64,000 bases of DNA, taken from Companilactobacillus ginsenosidimutans. GTDB taxonomy: Bacteria > Bacillota > Bacilli > Lactobacillales > Lactobacillaceae. Made by a program: the position numbers and the translations under genes. Numbering within the stretch: the stretch's first letter is position 1; each line of letters opens with the position of its first letter. Location: the NCBI RefSeq assembly GCF_001050475.1, contig NZ_CP012034.1, forward strand, positions 620,001 through 684,000, given 5' to 3'. Below the pieces are notes generated by a model. The model saw only the letters and a program-made list of their open reading frames with translations, searched no databases and was not told the DNA's origin. Positions 11,507-20,948 of the stretch are shown in pieces.

Positions 11507-12301
11507 TTAGACTAAACCAAAAATGTGTAACATTGGCAAAACAATTAGCATACTATCAAATCTGTCCAAAATACCACCGTGGCCTGGCAAAATGTTACCT
11601 GAATCTTTGACTTTATAGAATCGTTTATATGCTGACTCTATTAAATCTCCGATTTGACCAAATGCAGAAAGGACAAATGCAATCATCAACATATTAACCA
11701 TTGGATACTTTTGAGGTACAAAAATCATATAAATTCCGGAAAAAATAAGTGCACAAATCACTCCAGCAATTGTACCTTCCCAGGTTTTATTGGGACTGAT
11801 TGCGGGCCATAACTTGTGTTTTCCAATCTTTCTACCAAATGTATATGCAAAAATATCAGTTGACCATACAACTATTAAAGCAAATAACAACAGTCCAAGG
11901 CCAGCTTTTGAATTTCTTACTGATGCTAAGTAGTGGAAACCAATTCCAACATAAACCATGGTAATAGCTGAAATTGCAGCATCTTCAAAATTAAATTTAT
12001 TCTTCGAGAAAACTGTAACCATAAGAAGTAGAACCACAAAAACATACAAAAGATCTAACCTATTAAAACTATCTGGCATCCATCCTTTATAAAAATTAAT
12101 GGGAACTGCAAGTGCAAGTGTACCTAATATTGTAATCACAAAATCAATTGAAACGATTATACGCTTACGCATAATGTATATCTCAAATACACCAACCATC
12201 GATAAAGCAGCTGCAGCAATTTCAAGCCAAATTCCACCCGCAAGCAGAATTGGGATAAAAATTGCAAGTGCAATAACTGCTGTTATAACACGTTGTCTCA
12301 T
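11507..12301 (-). CDS. cdsA: Phosphatidate cytidylyltransferase
   Basis: Makes CDP-diacylglycerol from phosphatidate and CTP, the branch point for phosphatidylglycerol and cardiolipin. The 264 aa form a polytopic membrane protein with about seven to eight hydrophobic segments. The CDP-DAG synthase signature is near the C-terminus: SPNKTWEGT (about 169-177), then GDLIESAYKRF and GHGGILDRFDSM. It lies between uppS and rseP in the usual order. Confidence 0.96.
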   Translation of the reverse strand: MRQRVITAVIALAIFIPILLAGGIWLEIAAAALSMVGVFEIYIMRKRIIVSIDFVITILGTLALAVPINFYKGWMPDSFNRLDLLYVFVVLLLMVTVFSKNKFNFEDAAISAITMVYVGIGFHYLASVRNSKAGLGLLLFALIVVWSTDIFAYTFGRKIGKHKLWPAISPNKTWEGTIAGVICALIFSGIYMIFVPQKYPMVNMLMIAFVLSAFGQIGDLIESAYKRFYKVKDSGNILPGHGGILDRFDSMLIVLPMLHIFGLV

Positions 12302-12318
12302 AATTTTCCCCCAAATTG

Positions 12319-13062
12319 TTAAACAGAACCAAACCTTCGGTCTCTGTCATTGAAAATCTTTATATCATTAACCAAATCATCAGATGTGTAATCCGGCCAA
12401 TAGGCATCATTAAACACCATCTCAGTATACGCCATTTGCCACAATAAGAAGTTAGAAATGCGCTCCTCACCACTAGTTCTAATTAACAAATCAGGATCTG
12501 CATATTGTCCAAGCACACTTGTAAATAATTCTTTTGAAAAGGTCTCTTCAGTAATAGTGGCTGGATCAATTTCACCTGCAGCGGCTTTTTCAGCAATTAA
12601 CTTAGTAGCGTTAAGGATCTCAGCTCTACCACCATAATTAAAGGCAAAGTTCAAAATCATACCAGTATTATCTTTAGTATCATTCATTGCCTTATCAACA
12701 ACTTTTCGCGTTTTGAATGGTAAATTATCTTTGAATCCTGTTATGACGACACGAATGTTTTCTTTAATCAAATCCGGCATAAAAATACCAAAAAAATCAA
12801 CTGGTAATTTCATTAAAAAGTTGACTTCGGTACTTGGTCTATCCCAGTTTTCAGTAGAAAAAGCGTATAAGCTCAATACCTTTACTCCTAGATGACTAGC
12901 TGTGGTAGCGATACGTTTGACATTGTTCATGCCTTCTTTATGACCAGCAATACGTGGTTGGCCACTTCTCTTTGCCCAACGGCCATTTCCATCCATGATT
13001 ATTGCAATATGATTTGGCACTCTTAAATCTGTTTTCTGCCCATCAATATTCTTTTCTGTCAT
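12319..13062 (-). CDS. uppS: Undecaprenyl diphosphate synthase (cis-prenyltransferase)
   Basis: Condenses isopentenyl diphosphate onto farnesyl diphosphate to make the C55 carrier for peptidoglycan and teichoic acid. The signatures are IIMDGNGRWAKR with the catalytic Asp24, YAFSTENWDRP, and RTSGEERISNFLLWQ near the C-terminus. At 247 aa it has normal length. Its farnesyl substrate would come from ispA, found elsewhere in this window at 60.2-61.1 kb. Confidence 0.97.
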   Translation of the reverse strand: MTEKNIDGQKTDLRVPNHIAIIMDGNGRWAKRSGQPRIAGHKEGMNNVKRIATTASHLGVKVLSLYAFSTENWDRPSTEVNFLMKLPVDFFGIFMPDLIKENIRVVITGFKDNLPFKTRKVVDKAMNDTKDNTGMILNFAFNYGGRAEILNATKLIAEKAAAGEIDPATITEETFSKELFTSVLGQYADPDLLIRTSGEERISNFLLWQMAYTEMVFNDAYWPDYTSDDLVNDIKIFNDRDRRFGSV

Positions 13063-13082
13063 AGTTAAATCGTTCCAAAGGC

Positions 13083-13643
13083 TTATCCTTCGGTGATTTC
13101 CTTTTCTTTTGCTTCTGCAAGTTTGTTAATACGATCAACAGCATCATCAGTGACTTTTTGAATTAGTTTTTCAATATCATGGTAGTCATCTTCAGAAATA
13201 TCCGTTTTCTTCAATTGCTTTTTGATAGAATCCATACCTTCACGACGGACATTTCTAACAGCAACACGTGCGTCTTCTGCTTCTTTACCAACCTTCTTGG
13301 CAATTTCTTGTCTACGTTCACCAGTTAGTTGAGGAATTACTAAACGAATAACGTCCCCATCATTTGCTGGGTTCAATCCCAAATCAGAGGAATTGATACC
13401 ATGTTCAATATCATCAAGTGCAGTTTTATCGTAAGGTGTAATCAATAGGACACGAGCTTCAGGAATGTTAATAGAAGCAACTTGGTTAAGAGGTACTTCT
13501 GTTCCATAATACTGAACTTTTACATTACTCAAGATTGATGCATTAGCTTTTCCTGCACGGATGTTGGCCAATTCTCTATTTAATACATCAATAGAGTTAT
13601 TCATTTTTTCTTTTGAAGTTGAAATAGCAATATTCTCACTCAT
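13083..13643 (-). CDS. frr: Ribosome recycling factor
   Basis: Splits post-termination ribosomes together with EF-G. The 186 aa fit the family, with the helical domain ends (RELANIRAGKANAS near the start, KEAEDARVAVRNVRREG in the second half) and the QLTGERRQE block. It starts one base after the pyrH stop codon, so it is cotranscribed and likely coupled with pyrH, the conserved order in Firmicutes. Confidence 0.98.
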   Translation of the reverse strand: MSENIAISTSKEKMNNSIDVLNRELANIRAGKANASILSNVKVQYYGTEVPLNQVASINIPEARVLLITPYDKTALDDIEHGINSSDLGLNPANDGDVIRLVIPQLTGERRQEIAKKVGKEAEDARVAVRNVRREGMDSIKKQLKKTDISEDDYHDIEKLIQKVTDDAVDRINKLAEAKEKEITEG

Positions 13644-14372
13644 TTATTTTGTACCACCCTTAATGATTGTACCGATGTTATCACCTTGTACAACCTTTCT
13701 AATATTTTCTGGCTTGTTCAAGTTAAATACAATCAATGGTATGTTGTTATCCATTGACAATGATGAAGCTGTTGAGTCCATAACTCCAAGATTTTTGTTG
13801 ATAAGTTCCAATTGCGTTAATTCATCATACTTCTTAGCATTAGGATCTTTTTGAGGATCAGCTGAATAAACACCGTCAACATTATTCTTAGCCATTAAGA
13901 TTACATCTGCTTCAATTTCTGCGGCTCGTAATACGGCTGTTGTATCTGTAGAGAAGTATGGATTACCAGTACCACCAGCAAAAATCACTACACGGCCTTT
14001 CTCTAAGTGTCTAACAGCTTTTCTTCGAATGTATGGCTCAGCTACCTGACGCATCTCAATTGAAGTCTGAACGCGAGTTGGAACGTCTAACTGCTCAAGT
14101 CCATCTTGTAATGCTAGACCATTCATTACAGTTGCCATCATACCCATATAATCTGCTTGGGCACGATCCATTCCCATTTCAGCACCAGTTTCACCACGCC
14201 AAATATTTCCACCACCACAAACAATGGCAATTTGAACACCTAGATCGTGGATACTTTTAATTTGCTCTGCTACTTGTTTTATTACGGGCGGATTGATTCC
14301 AAACCCTTTATCTCCGGCCAATGCTTCGCCAGATACTTTAAGAATTACTCGATTGTATTTAATTTCAGGCAT
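13644..14372 (-). CDS. pyrH: UMP kinase
   Basis: Phosphorylates UMP to UDP in pyrimidine nucleotide synthesis. It belongs to the amino acid kinase fold: N-terminal [20 protein letters not shown], the [14 protein letters not shown] nucleotide loop, and [12 protein letters not shown]. Its 242 aa are typical. First gene of the pyrH-frr-uppS-cdsA-rseP-proS-polC run, with AAAGGAGCG as a strong ribosome binding site. Confidence 0.98.
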   Translation of the reverse strand: MPEIKYNRVILKVSGEALAGDKGFGINPPVIKQVAEQIKSIHDLGVQIAIVCGGGNIWRGETGAEMGMDRAQADYMGMMATVMNGLALQDGLEQLDVPTRVQTSIEMRQVAEPYIRRKAVRHLEKGRVVIFAGGTGNPYFSTDTTAVLRAAEIEADVILMAKNNVDGVYSADPQKDPNAKKYDELTQLELINKNLGVMDSTASSLSMDNNIPLIVFNLNKPENIRKVVQGDNIGTIIKGGTK

Positions 14373-14402
14373 AAGTGCGCTCCTTTAATTTTGCTATTAA
14401 AC

Positions 14403-14408
14403 ATTTTA
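14403..14408 (-). promoter_or_regulatory. Predicted -10 of the pyrH promoter
   Basis: Minus strand TGGTAAAAT forms an extended -10, about 30 bases before the pyrH start. No good -35 is seen at the right distance. The region between here and the tsf terminator is AT-rich and holds no reading frame worth calling. Confidence 0.4.
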
Positions 14409-14500
14409 CCATATAATCATATGAAATTTTTAAGTTTACCAATCTTTAATGATACACGAAAACTGCTTTGTATAAAAGAATATAGCTAAAAAACTGTAAA

Positions 14501-14536
14501 AGAAAAGACCACCTAATTCACCAGAATTAAGCAGTC
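14501..14536 (-). terminator. Intrinsic terminator of rpsB-tsf
   Basis: A 13-bp stem on the minus strand (GACTGCTTAATTC with GAATTAGGTGGTC, three G-U pairs) with a 4-base loop is followed by TTTTCTTTT. It lies just after the tsf stop codon. Confidence 0.85.
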
Positions 14537-14549
14537 CCCAAAATAAAAA

Positions 14550-15428
14550 CTATTTCATTTGATTTTTAACTTCTTCAGCAAAATCTTCCTTAGGCTTTTC
14601 GATACCTTCGCCAACTTCATAGCGAACGTAATCAACAAGCTTGCTGTTCTTTGATTCAACAAATTGTTGAACTGTCATGTCAGAGTCCTTAACAAACTCT
14701 TGATCAGCCAAACTAATTTCTGAAAGGAACTTGTTTACACGACCCTCAACGATACGAGGGATAATCTTTTCAGGTTTGCCTTCAGCTTTTGTTTCTTCAG
14801 TGAAGATCTTCTTTTCATGTTCAAGTACATCACTAGGAACACTGTCACGATCAATGTAACTAGGATTTACGGCTGCAACGTGCATAGCAACGTCTTTAGC
14901 AGCTTCTTCATCTGAACCTTCAAGAATTGTAACAGCAGCAATTAAACCACCATTATGTAGGTATGAACCGAATACTTGTGAATCTGTCTTGTCGAGAACT
15001 TTGAAACGTCTCAAAGTAATCTTCTCACCAATAACAGCAGTAAGACCAGTTACAGCATCATTGATAGTTCCTTCTGAAACTTTAAGTGCAAGTGCTTCGT
15101 CCATATTCTTTGGTTCATTTTCAACGATAGCTTTACCAATCTCGTTTACAAGATTTTTGAACTTATCGTTTGATGAAACGAAGTCAGTTTCAGAGTTAAC
15201 TTCAATAACGGCAGCCTTGTTGCCAGAGATTTCGATATGTGCCAAACCTTCAGCAGCAATACGATCACCCTTCTTGGCAGCTTTAGCGATACCCTTTTCA
15301 CGAAGTTCGTCGATAGCTTTTTGCATATCTCCGTCAGTAGATACTAAAGCTTTTTTAGCATCCATCATACCAACACTTGTCTTATCACGTAATTCTTTAA
15401 CTTGAGCAGCAGTAATTTTAGCAGCCAT
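14550..15428 (-). CDS. tsf: Elongation factor Ts
   Basis: Nucleotide exchange factor for EF-Tu. The 292 aa start with a UBA-like domain ([22 protein letters not shown]), carry the conserved [10 protein letters not shown], and continue through two core subdomains; [20 protein letters not shown] is the familiar C-terminal block. The ATG before AAKITAAQ is chosen because GGAGGATATTTA precedes it; a longer in-frame form lacks a site. It follows rpsB in a two-gene operon. Confidence 0.97.
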   Translation of the reverse strand: MAAKITAAQVKELRDKTSVGMMDAKKALVSTDGDMQKAIDELREKGIAKAAKKGDRIAAEGLAHIEISGNKAAVIEVNSETDFVSSNDKFKNLVNEIGKAIVENEPKNMDEALALKVSEGTINDAVTGLTAVIGEKITLRRFKVLDKTDSQVFGSYLHNGGLIAAVTILEGSDEEAAKDVAMHVAAVNPSYIDRDSVPSDVLEHEKKIFTEETKAEGKPEKIIPRIVEGRVNKFLSEISLADQEFVKDSDMTVQQFVESKNSKLVDYVRYEVGEGIEKPKEDFAEEVKNQMK

Positions 15429-15484
15429 TAAATATCCTCCAGTCAGAAAGAAAGTCACCTTTTCAGATGACTAACAAATCTAAA

Positions 15485-16279
15485 TTATTTATTATCGTTA
15501 GCAGTTTCATTATCAGCGTTTTCGGCTACATTTTCAATTGATTCGCCTTCATTTTTTGCACCATCTTTAGCAAAAACTTCGCTAGATACTGAATCTTCAC
15601 CTTGTTTACCTTCAACGATAGCATCAGCCATCTTTGAAACAATCAAACGTACGGCACGGATAGCGTCATCGTTTGATGGGATGATAACATCAATATCGTC
15701 AGGGTCAGTATTTGTATCAACCATAGCAACGATAGGAATGTTAAGTTTCTTAGCTTCGTTAACAGCAATGTTTTCTTTATGTGAATCAACAATAAACATA
15801 ACATCAGGAATTCTTGGCATATCTTCGATACCACCAAGGAATTTTTCAAGTTTTGCTTCTTGTTTTTCTAACAAAGCAACTTCTTTCTTAGGAAGACGTT
15901 CAAATGTACCGTCTTCTGACATTGCTTTGATTTCCTTTAATCTCTTAATACGTTTTTGGATTGTGTTCCAGTTAGTCAAAGTACCACCTAACCAACGGTG
16001 GTTAACATAGTATTGACCAGCACGTGTTGCTTCTTCTTCAATAGCATCTTGTGCTTGTTTCTTAGTACCAACAAACAAGAAGATACCGTCATCACCAGCA
16101 ACGGCTTTCATATAGTTGTATGCATCATCAATCATGCGTACTGTTTTTTGCAAATCAATGATATAAATACCATTTCTTTGTGTAAAGATGAAAGGCTTCA
16201 TCTTAGGGTTCCAACGTCTTGTTTGGTGACCGAAATGTACACCGGCTTCAAGAAGTTGTTTCATTGAAATAACTGACAT
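15485..16279 (-). CDS. rpsB: Ribosomal protein S2
   Basis: 30S subunit protein. [22 protein letters not shown], the [17 protein letters not shown] block and [10 protein letters not shown] are classic S2. The 264 aa include an acidic, low-complexity C-terminal tail (from about 235) often seen in lactobacilli. The start has AGGAGGACAT upstream. A second GGAGG lies about 15 bases further upstream in the leader. First gene of rpsB-tsf. Confidence 0.98.
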   Translation of the reverse strand: MSVISMKQLLEAGVHFGHQTRRWNPKMKPFIFTQRNGIYIIDLQKTVRMIDDAYNYMKAVAGDDGIFLFVGTKKQAQDAIEEEATRAGQYYVNHRWLGGTLTNWNTIQKRIKRLKEIKAMSEDGTFERLPKKEVALLEKQEAKLEKFLGGIEDMPRIPDVMFIVDSHKENIAVNEAKKLNIPIVAMVDTNTDPDDIDVIIPSNDDAIRAVRLIVSKMADAIVEGKQGEDSVSSEVFAKDGAKNEGESIENVAENADNETANDNK

Positions 16280-16388
16280 ATTTTATGTCCTCCTGGTTTT
16301 TTCCTCCACTTAATTCACTTTCAGCTAACACGTATAAACGCACCAATAGCCAAATCATCAAGTGTGTGTATTTGCAATACAAACAAAC

Positions 16389-16417
16389 ATTATAGATTAT
16401 AAAGTCACGGAAATCAA
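16389..16417 (-). promoter_or_regulatory. Promoter of rpsB-tsf
   Basis: Minus strand TTGATT, 17-base spacer, TATAAT: close to the sigma-A consensus. Transcription would start near 16382, giving a leader of about 100 bases before rpsB with room for S2 autoregulation. A GTATT-GCA-AATAC hairpin is visible near its start; no known leader motif could be confirmed by eye. Confidence 0.8.
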
Positions 16418-16420
16418 TAG

Positions 16421-16690
16421 TTACCGCCAATTTATTCCATTCATATCCAATAGCTTTTCTTTTTTCATACGGCTTAATTTTTTTATTTCGATTTCTCTTT
16501 TCAAAGCTGCCGATTTATCAGTTAATTTTTCAGTATAAAGAAGTTTAACTGGACGCCTTGTTTTTGTATATTTTGCACCTTTACCGCTATTGTGAGTTTT
16601 AACTCTCTTATCAACATCATTTGATGTACCTGTATAGAAAGTTCCATCTGCGCATAATAATATATACACGAAATACCCTTTATCATTCAT
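16421..16690 (-). CDS. GIY-YIG domain protein (UPF0213/YazA type)
   Basis: Small protein (89 aa) consisting almost only of a GIY-YIG nuclease fold: YFVYILLCADGTFYTGTSND near the N-terminus, followed by the conserved Arg/His block (KRVKTHNSGKGAKYTKTRRP). These single-domain proteins are common in Firmicutes and resemble B. subtilis YazA; their substrate is not known. It overlaps the end of the methyltransferase gene by eight bases. In B. subtilis the yabB-yazA pair is also adjacent, so the pairing is conserved. Confidence 0.88.
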   Translation of the reverse strand: MNDKGYFVYILLCADGTFYTGTSNDVDKRVKTHNSGKGAKYTKTRRPVKLLYTEKLTDKSAALKREIEIKKLSRMKKEKLLDMNGINWR

Positions 16691-17405
16691 TTAATATATC
16701 TTTGGCCTCCTTTGTCAGCTTGTCACCGTCATACATTACTAAATCTGGCAAGACCTCTAGTGCAGCCGATTTAATAGTTTTGATAGCATCTACCAACACT
16801 AAATTGGCTATGCTGTCAGTTTGTGTTCTAACAAATCTTATTCTCTTGGGCTGTATCATGTTATTGTTCATTGCAGTCAACAAATCAGAAAGTCTATCCG
16901 GACGATAAACCATAAAAATATGAGCATTTTGCTTTAATAAAATCATTGAATTATGTAGTATTTCATTCAAATCAGTTTTGAGCTCGTGCCTTGCAATCGC
17001 CAAAACAGGGTTATCTTTTAATTTGGTATCAGATTTAGACTTGAAATATGGTGGGTTACAAACAATAGTATCAACAGTATCGTGGTCAATATATTTTTGA
17101 ATGTTTTTCAAGTCATCATTAATGGAATAAACTTGTTCAGAAAGATTGTTTTCCTTGATGCTAAGTTTTGCCAAGTCCGCTAATTGCTTTTGTATTTCAA
17201 CCAGGTAGATTTGAACTGGTGTTTCTGAAGCCAGTGTTAATCCAATTGCACCATTTCCAGAACAAAGATCAACCAACTTACCTTTTTTTGTAGGATTTAC
17301 AAAATTATAGAGTAGAATTGTATCGAGATTGAATGAATACAGATCTTTATCTTGGTTTATTACAATTCCACTATTTGCTATAATATCTTTTGAGATTTTA
17401 GTCAT
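16683..17405 (-). CDS. TrmN6-like tRNA1(Val) adenine-N6 methyltransferase (YabB family)
   Basis: SAM-dependent methyltransferase of 240 aa. Motif I is seen as LVDLCSGNGAIGLTLA (about 41-56) and the adenine-N6 active-site motif as CNPPYFK (about 115). The family includes Escherichia TrmN6, which modifies A37 of tRNA1(Val); the Gram-positive member is usually labelled YabB. The substrate here is inferred from family only. It is divergent from plsC and coupled to the GIY-YIG gene. Confidence 0.87.
   Translation of the reverse strand: MTKISKDIIANSGIVINQDKDLYSFNLDTILLYNFVNPTKKGKLVDLCSGNGAIGLTLASETPVQIYLVEIQKQLADLAKLSIKENNLSEQVYSINDDLKNIQKYIDHDTVDTIVCNPPYFKSKSDTKLKDNPVLAIARHELKTDLNEILHNSMILLKQNAHIFMVYRPDRLSDLLTAMNNNMIQPKRIRFVRTQTDSIANLVLVDAIKTIKSAALEVLPDLVMYDGDKLTKEAKDILNE
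17376..17384 (+). promoter_or_regulatory. Predicted extended -10 for plsC
   Basis: TGCTATAAT on the plus strand, a perfect -10 with the TG extension, about 65 bases before the plsC start and inside the 5' end of the divergent methyltransferase gene. The -35 (TTTATT at 17 bases) is weak. Confidence 0.5.
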
Positions 17406-17447
17406 GCTACACCTACTTAATAATTAATAATTGGGGGAAAATAGTAC

Positions 17448-18086
17448 ATGTTCTATAAGTTTATTCGACAAGTTGCACGTTTTGTCGTTTTCGTAGTGAA
17501 CGGTCGATTCAAAATTATTGGAAAAGAAAACCTTCCAGACAAACCATATATAATTGTTGCACCTCATAGAACCTGGTGGGAACCAATCTTCTTTGCTCTG
17601 GCAATCTCACCTAAAGAAGCAACCTTTATGGCAAAAATTGAATTATTCAAAAATCCAATTTTACGATATATTCTGGTCCACGCTCATGCTTTCCCGGTAG
17701 ACCGCAAACATCCAGGACCATCTGTAATCAAGACTCCTGTCAAGGCTCTGAAGAACAAGGGCCAAGTACTAATAATGTTCCCATCCGGAACTAGATATTC
17801 AGAAGAATTACGTGGAGGTGCCTCGTTAATTGCTAAATTATCAAAAGCACCATTGGTTCCAATGGTATATCAAGGACCACTTAAATTCTCTGATTTGTTA
17901 AAACACAAAAACGTAACTATTGGGGTTGGTCCTGAAATCGACTTTAATTTTAAAGCAAAACTAACTGATGAACAAACCCAAAAAGTTAACCAAGATATGG
18001 AAATTGCTTGGAAGCAAATTGATACAAACATTAATCCAGACTTTAAATATATTCCAGATCCACAAAAAAAGGAATTTGAAGATTAA
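17448..18086 (+). CDS. plsC: 1-acyl-sn-glycerol-3-phosphate acyltransferase (PlsC family)
   Basis: Second acylation step in phosphatidic acid synthesis. The 212 aa carry the acyltransferase blocks: APHRTWWEP (block I), FPVDRKHPGPS (block II), MFPSGTRYSEELRGG (block III) and APLVPMVYQGP (block IV). Block I reads H-X4-E instead of the usual H-X4-D. One hydrophobic segment lies near the N-terminus, and GGGGGAAAATAGTAC precedes the ATG. One of four plus-strand genes in the window. Confidence 0.9.
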   Translation: MFYKFIRQVARFVVFVVNGRFKIIGKENLPDKPYIIVAPHRTWWEPIFFALAISPKEATFMAKIELFKNPILRYILVHAHAFPVDRKHPGPSVIKTPVKALKNKGQVLIMFPSGTRYSEELRGGASLIAKLSKAPLVPMVYQGPLKFSDLLKHKNVTIGVGPEIDFNFKAKLTDEQTQKVNQDMEIAWKQIDTNINPDFKYIPDPQKKEFED

Positions 18087-18105
18087 CTCTTCAAATTCCT
18101 TTTTT
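18064..18105. terminator. Bidirectional terminator between plsC and purD
   Basis: A 12-bp perfect stem (GGAATTTGAAGA with TCTTCAAATTCC, 5-base loop) is flanked by seven A on one side and six T on the other, so it can stop both converging transcripts. The purD stop codon sits at the edge of the T run. Confidence 0.9.
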
Positions 18106-19366
18106 AGTTTGAATTATGTCCAATGTCTTTCCTGTAGAAAACATTCGTTGTGTCAACATTTTCCAAATATGAATAAACCTTATCTTGAGCATTTAATAAT
18201 GTGTGTGCATGTGTATGAACCAGATACAATCGCCCACCGTCAGTAATAAGTTCACCATCATTTTCATTTACCCCAGCAAAATTTATTTCAAGCTGAGTGT
18301 CTGTGAACTGTTCCTTGGTTCCGATTGACTTGCCCATTTCAGGATTAGTTGGATATCCATTACTTGCAACAAAAACCCCCAGATCCAATCCGTGATCTCG
18401 CCAAGTAATATCATCAACATCTTCATTTAAAAGCAAATTATCGATTACTTTTGATAAATCTGATTTCAACCTTGGTAGTACTACTTCTGTCTCAGGATCA
18501 CCAAATCGAACATTAAACTCAATTACACGTAGTCCATTTGCAGTCATGATTAGACCTGCGTAAAGAACGCCAGTATAACTAACTTCTTCAGCTTCCATTT
18601 GTCTAACAAAAGGCTTCAGAACGTGTTTGTATGCAGAATAGACGACATCGCTTGAAATGTTTTCAACTGGACAAACAGCACCCATTCCACCCGTGTTTAA
18701 TCCTTGATCGCCATCCAAAGCACGTTTGTAGTCTTGCGCAATAGGCATTGGATAAAAGTTGGATCCATTTACAAATGCCATTAAAGAAAATTCTTCACCT
18801 TGAAGATATTCTTCAATAACTACCTTTTCTGTACCAAATTGATGATCTTTTAACAAATCATGGAGAACATCAATCGCAGCATCTAGACTCTCAACGATAA
18901 AAACACCTTTACCACTAGCTAATCCATTTGCCTTAATAACTATTGGAAATTTATCAGTTTTTTCAACATATTCGATTGCAAGTCCAAAGTCAGTAAACTC
19001 TTGAAAGAACGCCGTTGGGACATTTGCATTCTTCATCAAATTCTTCGTAAACGTTTTTGAACCCTCAATTTGAGCCGCTTTCTTATCAGGTCCAAAGATT
19101 CTTAACCCTCGTTCATGAAAATAATCAACAATACCTTCAACTAAAGGCTGTTCTGGACCGACGACAGTGTAGTTAACGTCATTTTCAATCGCAAAATCTG
19201 CTAATTTAGTAAATTCCATTTCATTAATTCCAACAGTCTGTATCCCAGAAAGCTTCATTCCCGCATTTCCTGGTGCGCAATACACATCGTTGTATCGATC
19301 AGACTTTTGCAGCGATTGACAAATGGCATCTTCTCTTGCGCCTGATCCAACTACTAATATTTTCAT
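18104..19366 (-). CDS. purD: Phosphoribosylamine-glycine ligase (GAR synthetase)
   Basis: Joins phosphoribosylamine and glycine with ATP, step 2 of IMP synthesis. The 420 aa show the N-terminal MKILVVGSGAREDAI, the ATP-grasp domain (VIKANGLASGKGVFIV, VIEEYLQGEEFSLMAF), and the NVRFGDPETEVVLPRL signature. Last gene of the purine operon, ending in a strong terminator. Confidence 0.97.
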   Translation of the reverse strand: MKILVVGSGAREDAICQSLQKSDRYNDVYCAPGNAGMKLSGIQTVGINEMEFTKLADFAIENDVNYTVVGPEQPLVEGIVDYFHERGLRIFGPDKKAAQIEGSKTFTKNLMKNANVPTAFFQEFTDFGLAIEYVEKTDKFPIVIKANGLASGKGVFIVESLDAAIDVLHDLLKDHQFGTEKVVIEEYLQGEEFSLMAFVNGSNFYPMPIAQDYKRALDGDQGLNTGGMGAVCPVENISSDVVYSAYKHVLKPFVRQMEAEEVSYTGVLYAGLIMTANGLRVIEFNVRFGDPETEVVLPRLKSDLSKVIDNLLLNEDVDDITWRDHGLDLGVFVASNGYPTNPEMGKSIGTKEQFTDTQLEINFAGVNENDGELITDGGRLYLVHTHAHTLLNAQDKVYSYLENVDTTNVFYRKDIGHNSN

Positions 19367-19382
19367 CTTTTCCTCCTAAGGA

Positions 19383-20930
19383 TTAGTGCTTGAAGTGTCT
19401 TCTTCCTGTTGTAACCATTGCGATTCCATATTTGTTAGCCATATCAATCGAATCTTGATCGTGAATTGATCCACCTGGTTGAATAATTGCTGTAATTCCA
19501 TGTTCTGCCGCAAATTCAACACAGTCATCCATTGGGAAGAATGCATCAGAACCCATAACAAACGGAGTTTTAACATTATCATTATCTTCTGCTTCCTGGA
19601 TGGCAATTTTTGCTGAACCAATACGGTTCATTTGTCCTGCACCAATGCCCAGTGTCATATCAGTAGTTGTAACGGTAATTGCATTACTTTTGACGTGTTT
19701 AACAACTTTTTGAGCAAATAACAACGCTTTTTTCTCTTCATCAGTAGGTTGCTTTTCAGTCACAACTTCAAAATCATCGAAGCTATCAACTACTGTATCT
19801 CGTTCTTGAACCAAAGCACCGCCAAGCACTGATAAGAATTCATACTTGTCAGATTCTTTGACTTTGCTAAAGTCTAAGGTCATTAAACGAATATTCTTCT
19901 TACTTTCAAGTATCTCTAATGCTTTAGCTGAGAAGCTTGGTGCAATTACAATTTCCAAGAAAATATTATGCATTTCAGTAGCAATTTTTTCATCAACCTC
20001 GCGATTTACAACGACAATTCCACCAAAGATTGACATTGTATCAGCGGCATAAGCTTTTTGCCAAGCTGCATAAATATCATGATCATCAACACCAACGCCA
20101 CAAGGATTCATATGTTTAAGTGCTACAACACATGGTGTGTCGAAGTCAGAAACAATTTTAATAGCGGCATCAGCATCACGAATGTTGTTGTATGAAAGTT
20201 CCTTACCGTGTAATTGCTTTGCAGACGCAATTGAATAGTCTGTCGACATTGAATTCTTATAGAATGCTGCAGCTTGATGTGAGTTCTCACCATAACGTAA
20301 TGATTGCTTAAATTCTAATGGGATTGTCTTTGTTTCAGGAAATTCAATTCCTGAAATATCAGTTAAATAACCAGAAATAATTCCATCATATTCTGCAGTA
20401 TGTCTAAATGCTTTAGCAGCAAGTTTTTGTCTAAATTCAACTTGTGTATCATCATCTTTTTTTATTTCTTCAAGTACTGAACTGTAATCGTCTTTGTCAA
20501 CAACTACATATACACTTGCAAAGTTTTTTGATGCTGAACGTAACATTGAAGGACCACCGATATCAATTTGTTCAATTGCATCTGGTAACTCGACATCCCC
20601 TTTAGAAATTGTTTCTTTGAATGGATATAAGTTCACACATACTAGATCAATTGTATTGATTCCAAGTTTTTTCAAAGTATCCATATGTTCTTTATTTGAG
20701 CGTTTAGCAAGCAAACCTGCATGAACCTTAGGATGTAACGTTTTAACACGTCCATCAAGAATTTCTGGAAATCCTGTAACTTCATCAATTTCAGTTACAT
20801 CAATTCCAGACTCTTGTAACTTTTTATAAGTTCCACCAGTTGAAATAATTGAATAACCTTCTTCAATTAATCCTTTAGCAAATTCTACAATTCCAGTTTT
20901 GTCTGAAACGCTGATAAGAGCATTTTTCAT
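19383..20930 (-). CDS. purH: Bifunctional AICAR transformylase / IMP cyclohydrolase
   Basis: Performs the last two steps to IMP. The N-terminal MGS-like cyclohydrolase domain (to about 200) has [18 protein letters not shown] and [15 protein letters not shown]. The C-terminal transformylase domain has KHMNPCGVG, where the Lys-His is catalytic, and the end region [18 protein letters not shown]. Length 515 aa is normal. It lies between purN and purD. Confidence 0.98.
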   Translation of the reverse strand: MKNALISVSDKTGIVEFAKGLIEEGYSIISTGGTYKKLQESGIDVTEIDEVTGFPEILDGRVKTLHPKVHAGLLAKRSNKEHMDTLKKLGINTIDLVCVNLYPFKETISKGDVELPDAIEQIDIGGPSMLRSASKNFASVYVVVDKDDYSSVLEEIKKDDDTQVEFRQKLAAKAFRHTAEYDGIISGYLTDISGIEFPETKTIPLEFKQSLRYGENSHQAAAFYKNSMSTDYSIASAKQLHGKELSYNNIRDADAAIKIVSDFDTPCVVALKHMNPCGVGVDDHDIYAAWQKAYAADTMSIFGGIVVVNREVDEKIATEMHNIFLEIVIAPSFSAKALEILESKKNIRLMTLDFSKVKESDKYEFLSVLGGALVQERDTVVDSFDDFEVVTEKQPTDEEKKALLFAQKVVKHVKSNAITVTTTDMTLGIGAGQMNRIGSAKIAIQEAEDNDNVKTPFVMGSDAFFPMDDCVEFAAEHGITAIIQPGGSIHDQDSIDMANKYGIAMVTTGRRHFKH

Positions 20931-20948
20931 AATTTTTCACCCGTTTTA

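Noticed and set aside
14989..15405. Plus-strand open frame of 138 codons opposite tsf
   Set aside because: Shadow of tsf codon bias; no start signals and no recognisable protein.
16248..16430. A 60-codon open frame across the rpsB leader
   Set aside because: It overlaps the rpsB promoter and start, has no ribosome binding site and has low-complexity composition.
16421..16690. GIY-YIG gene as a homing endonuclease or mobile element
   Set aside because: It is a single short domain, not inserted in another gene, and pairs with a YabB-type methyltransferase gene as in B. subtilis.
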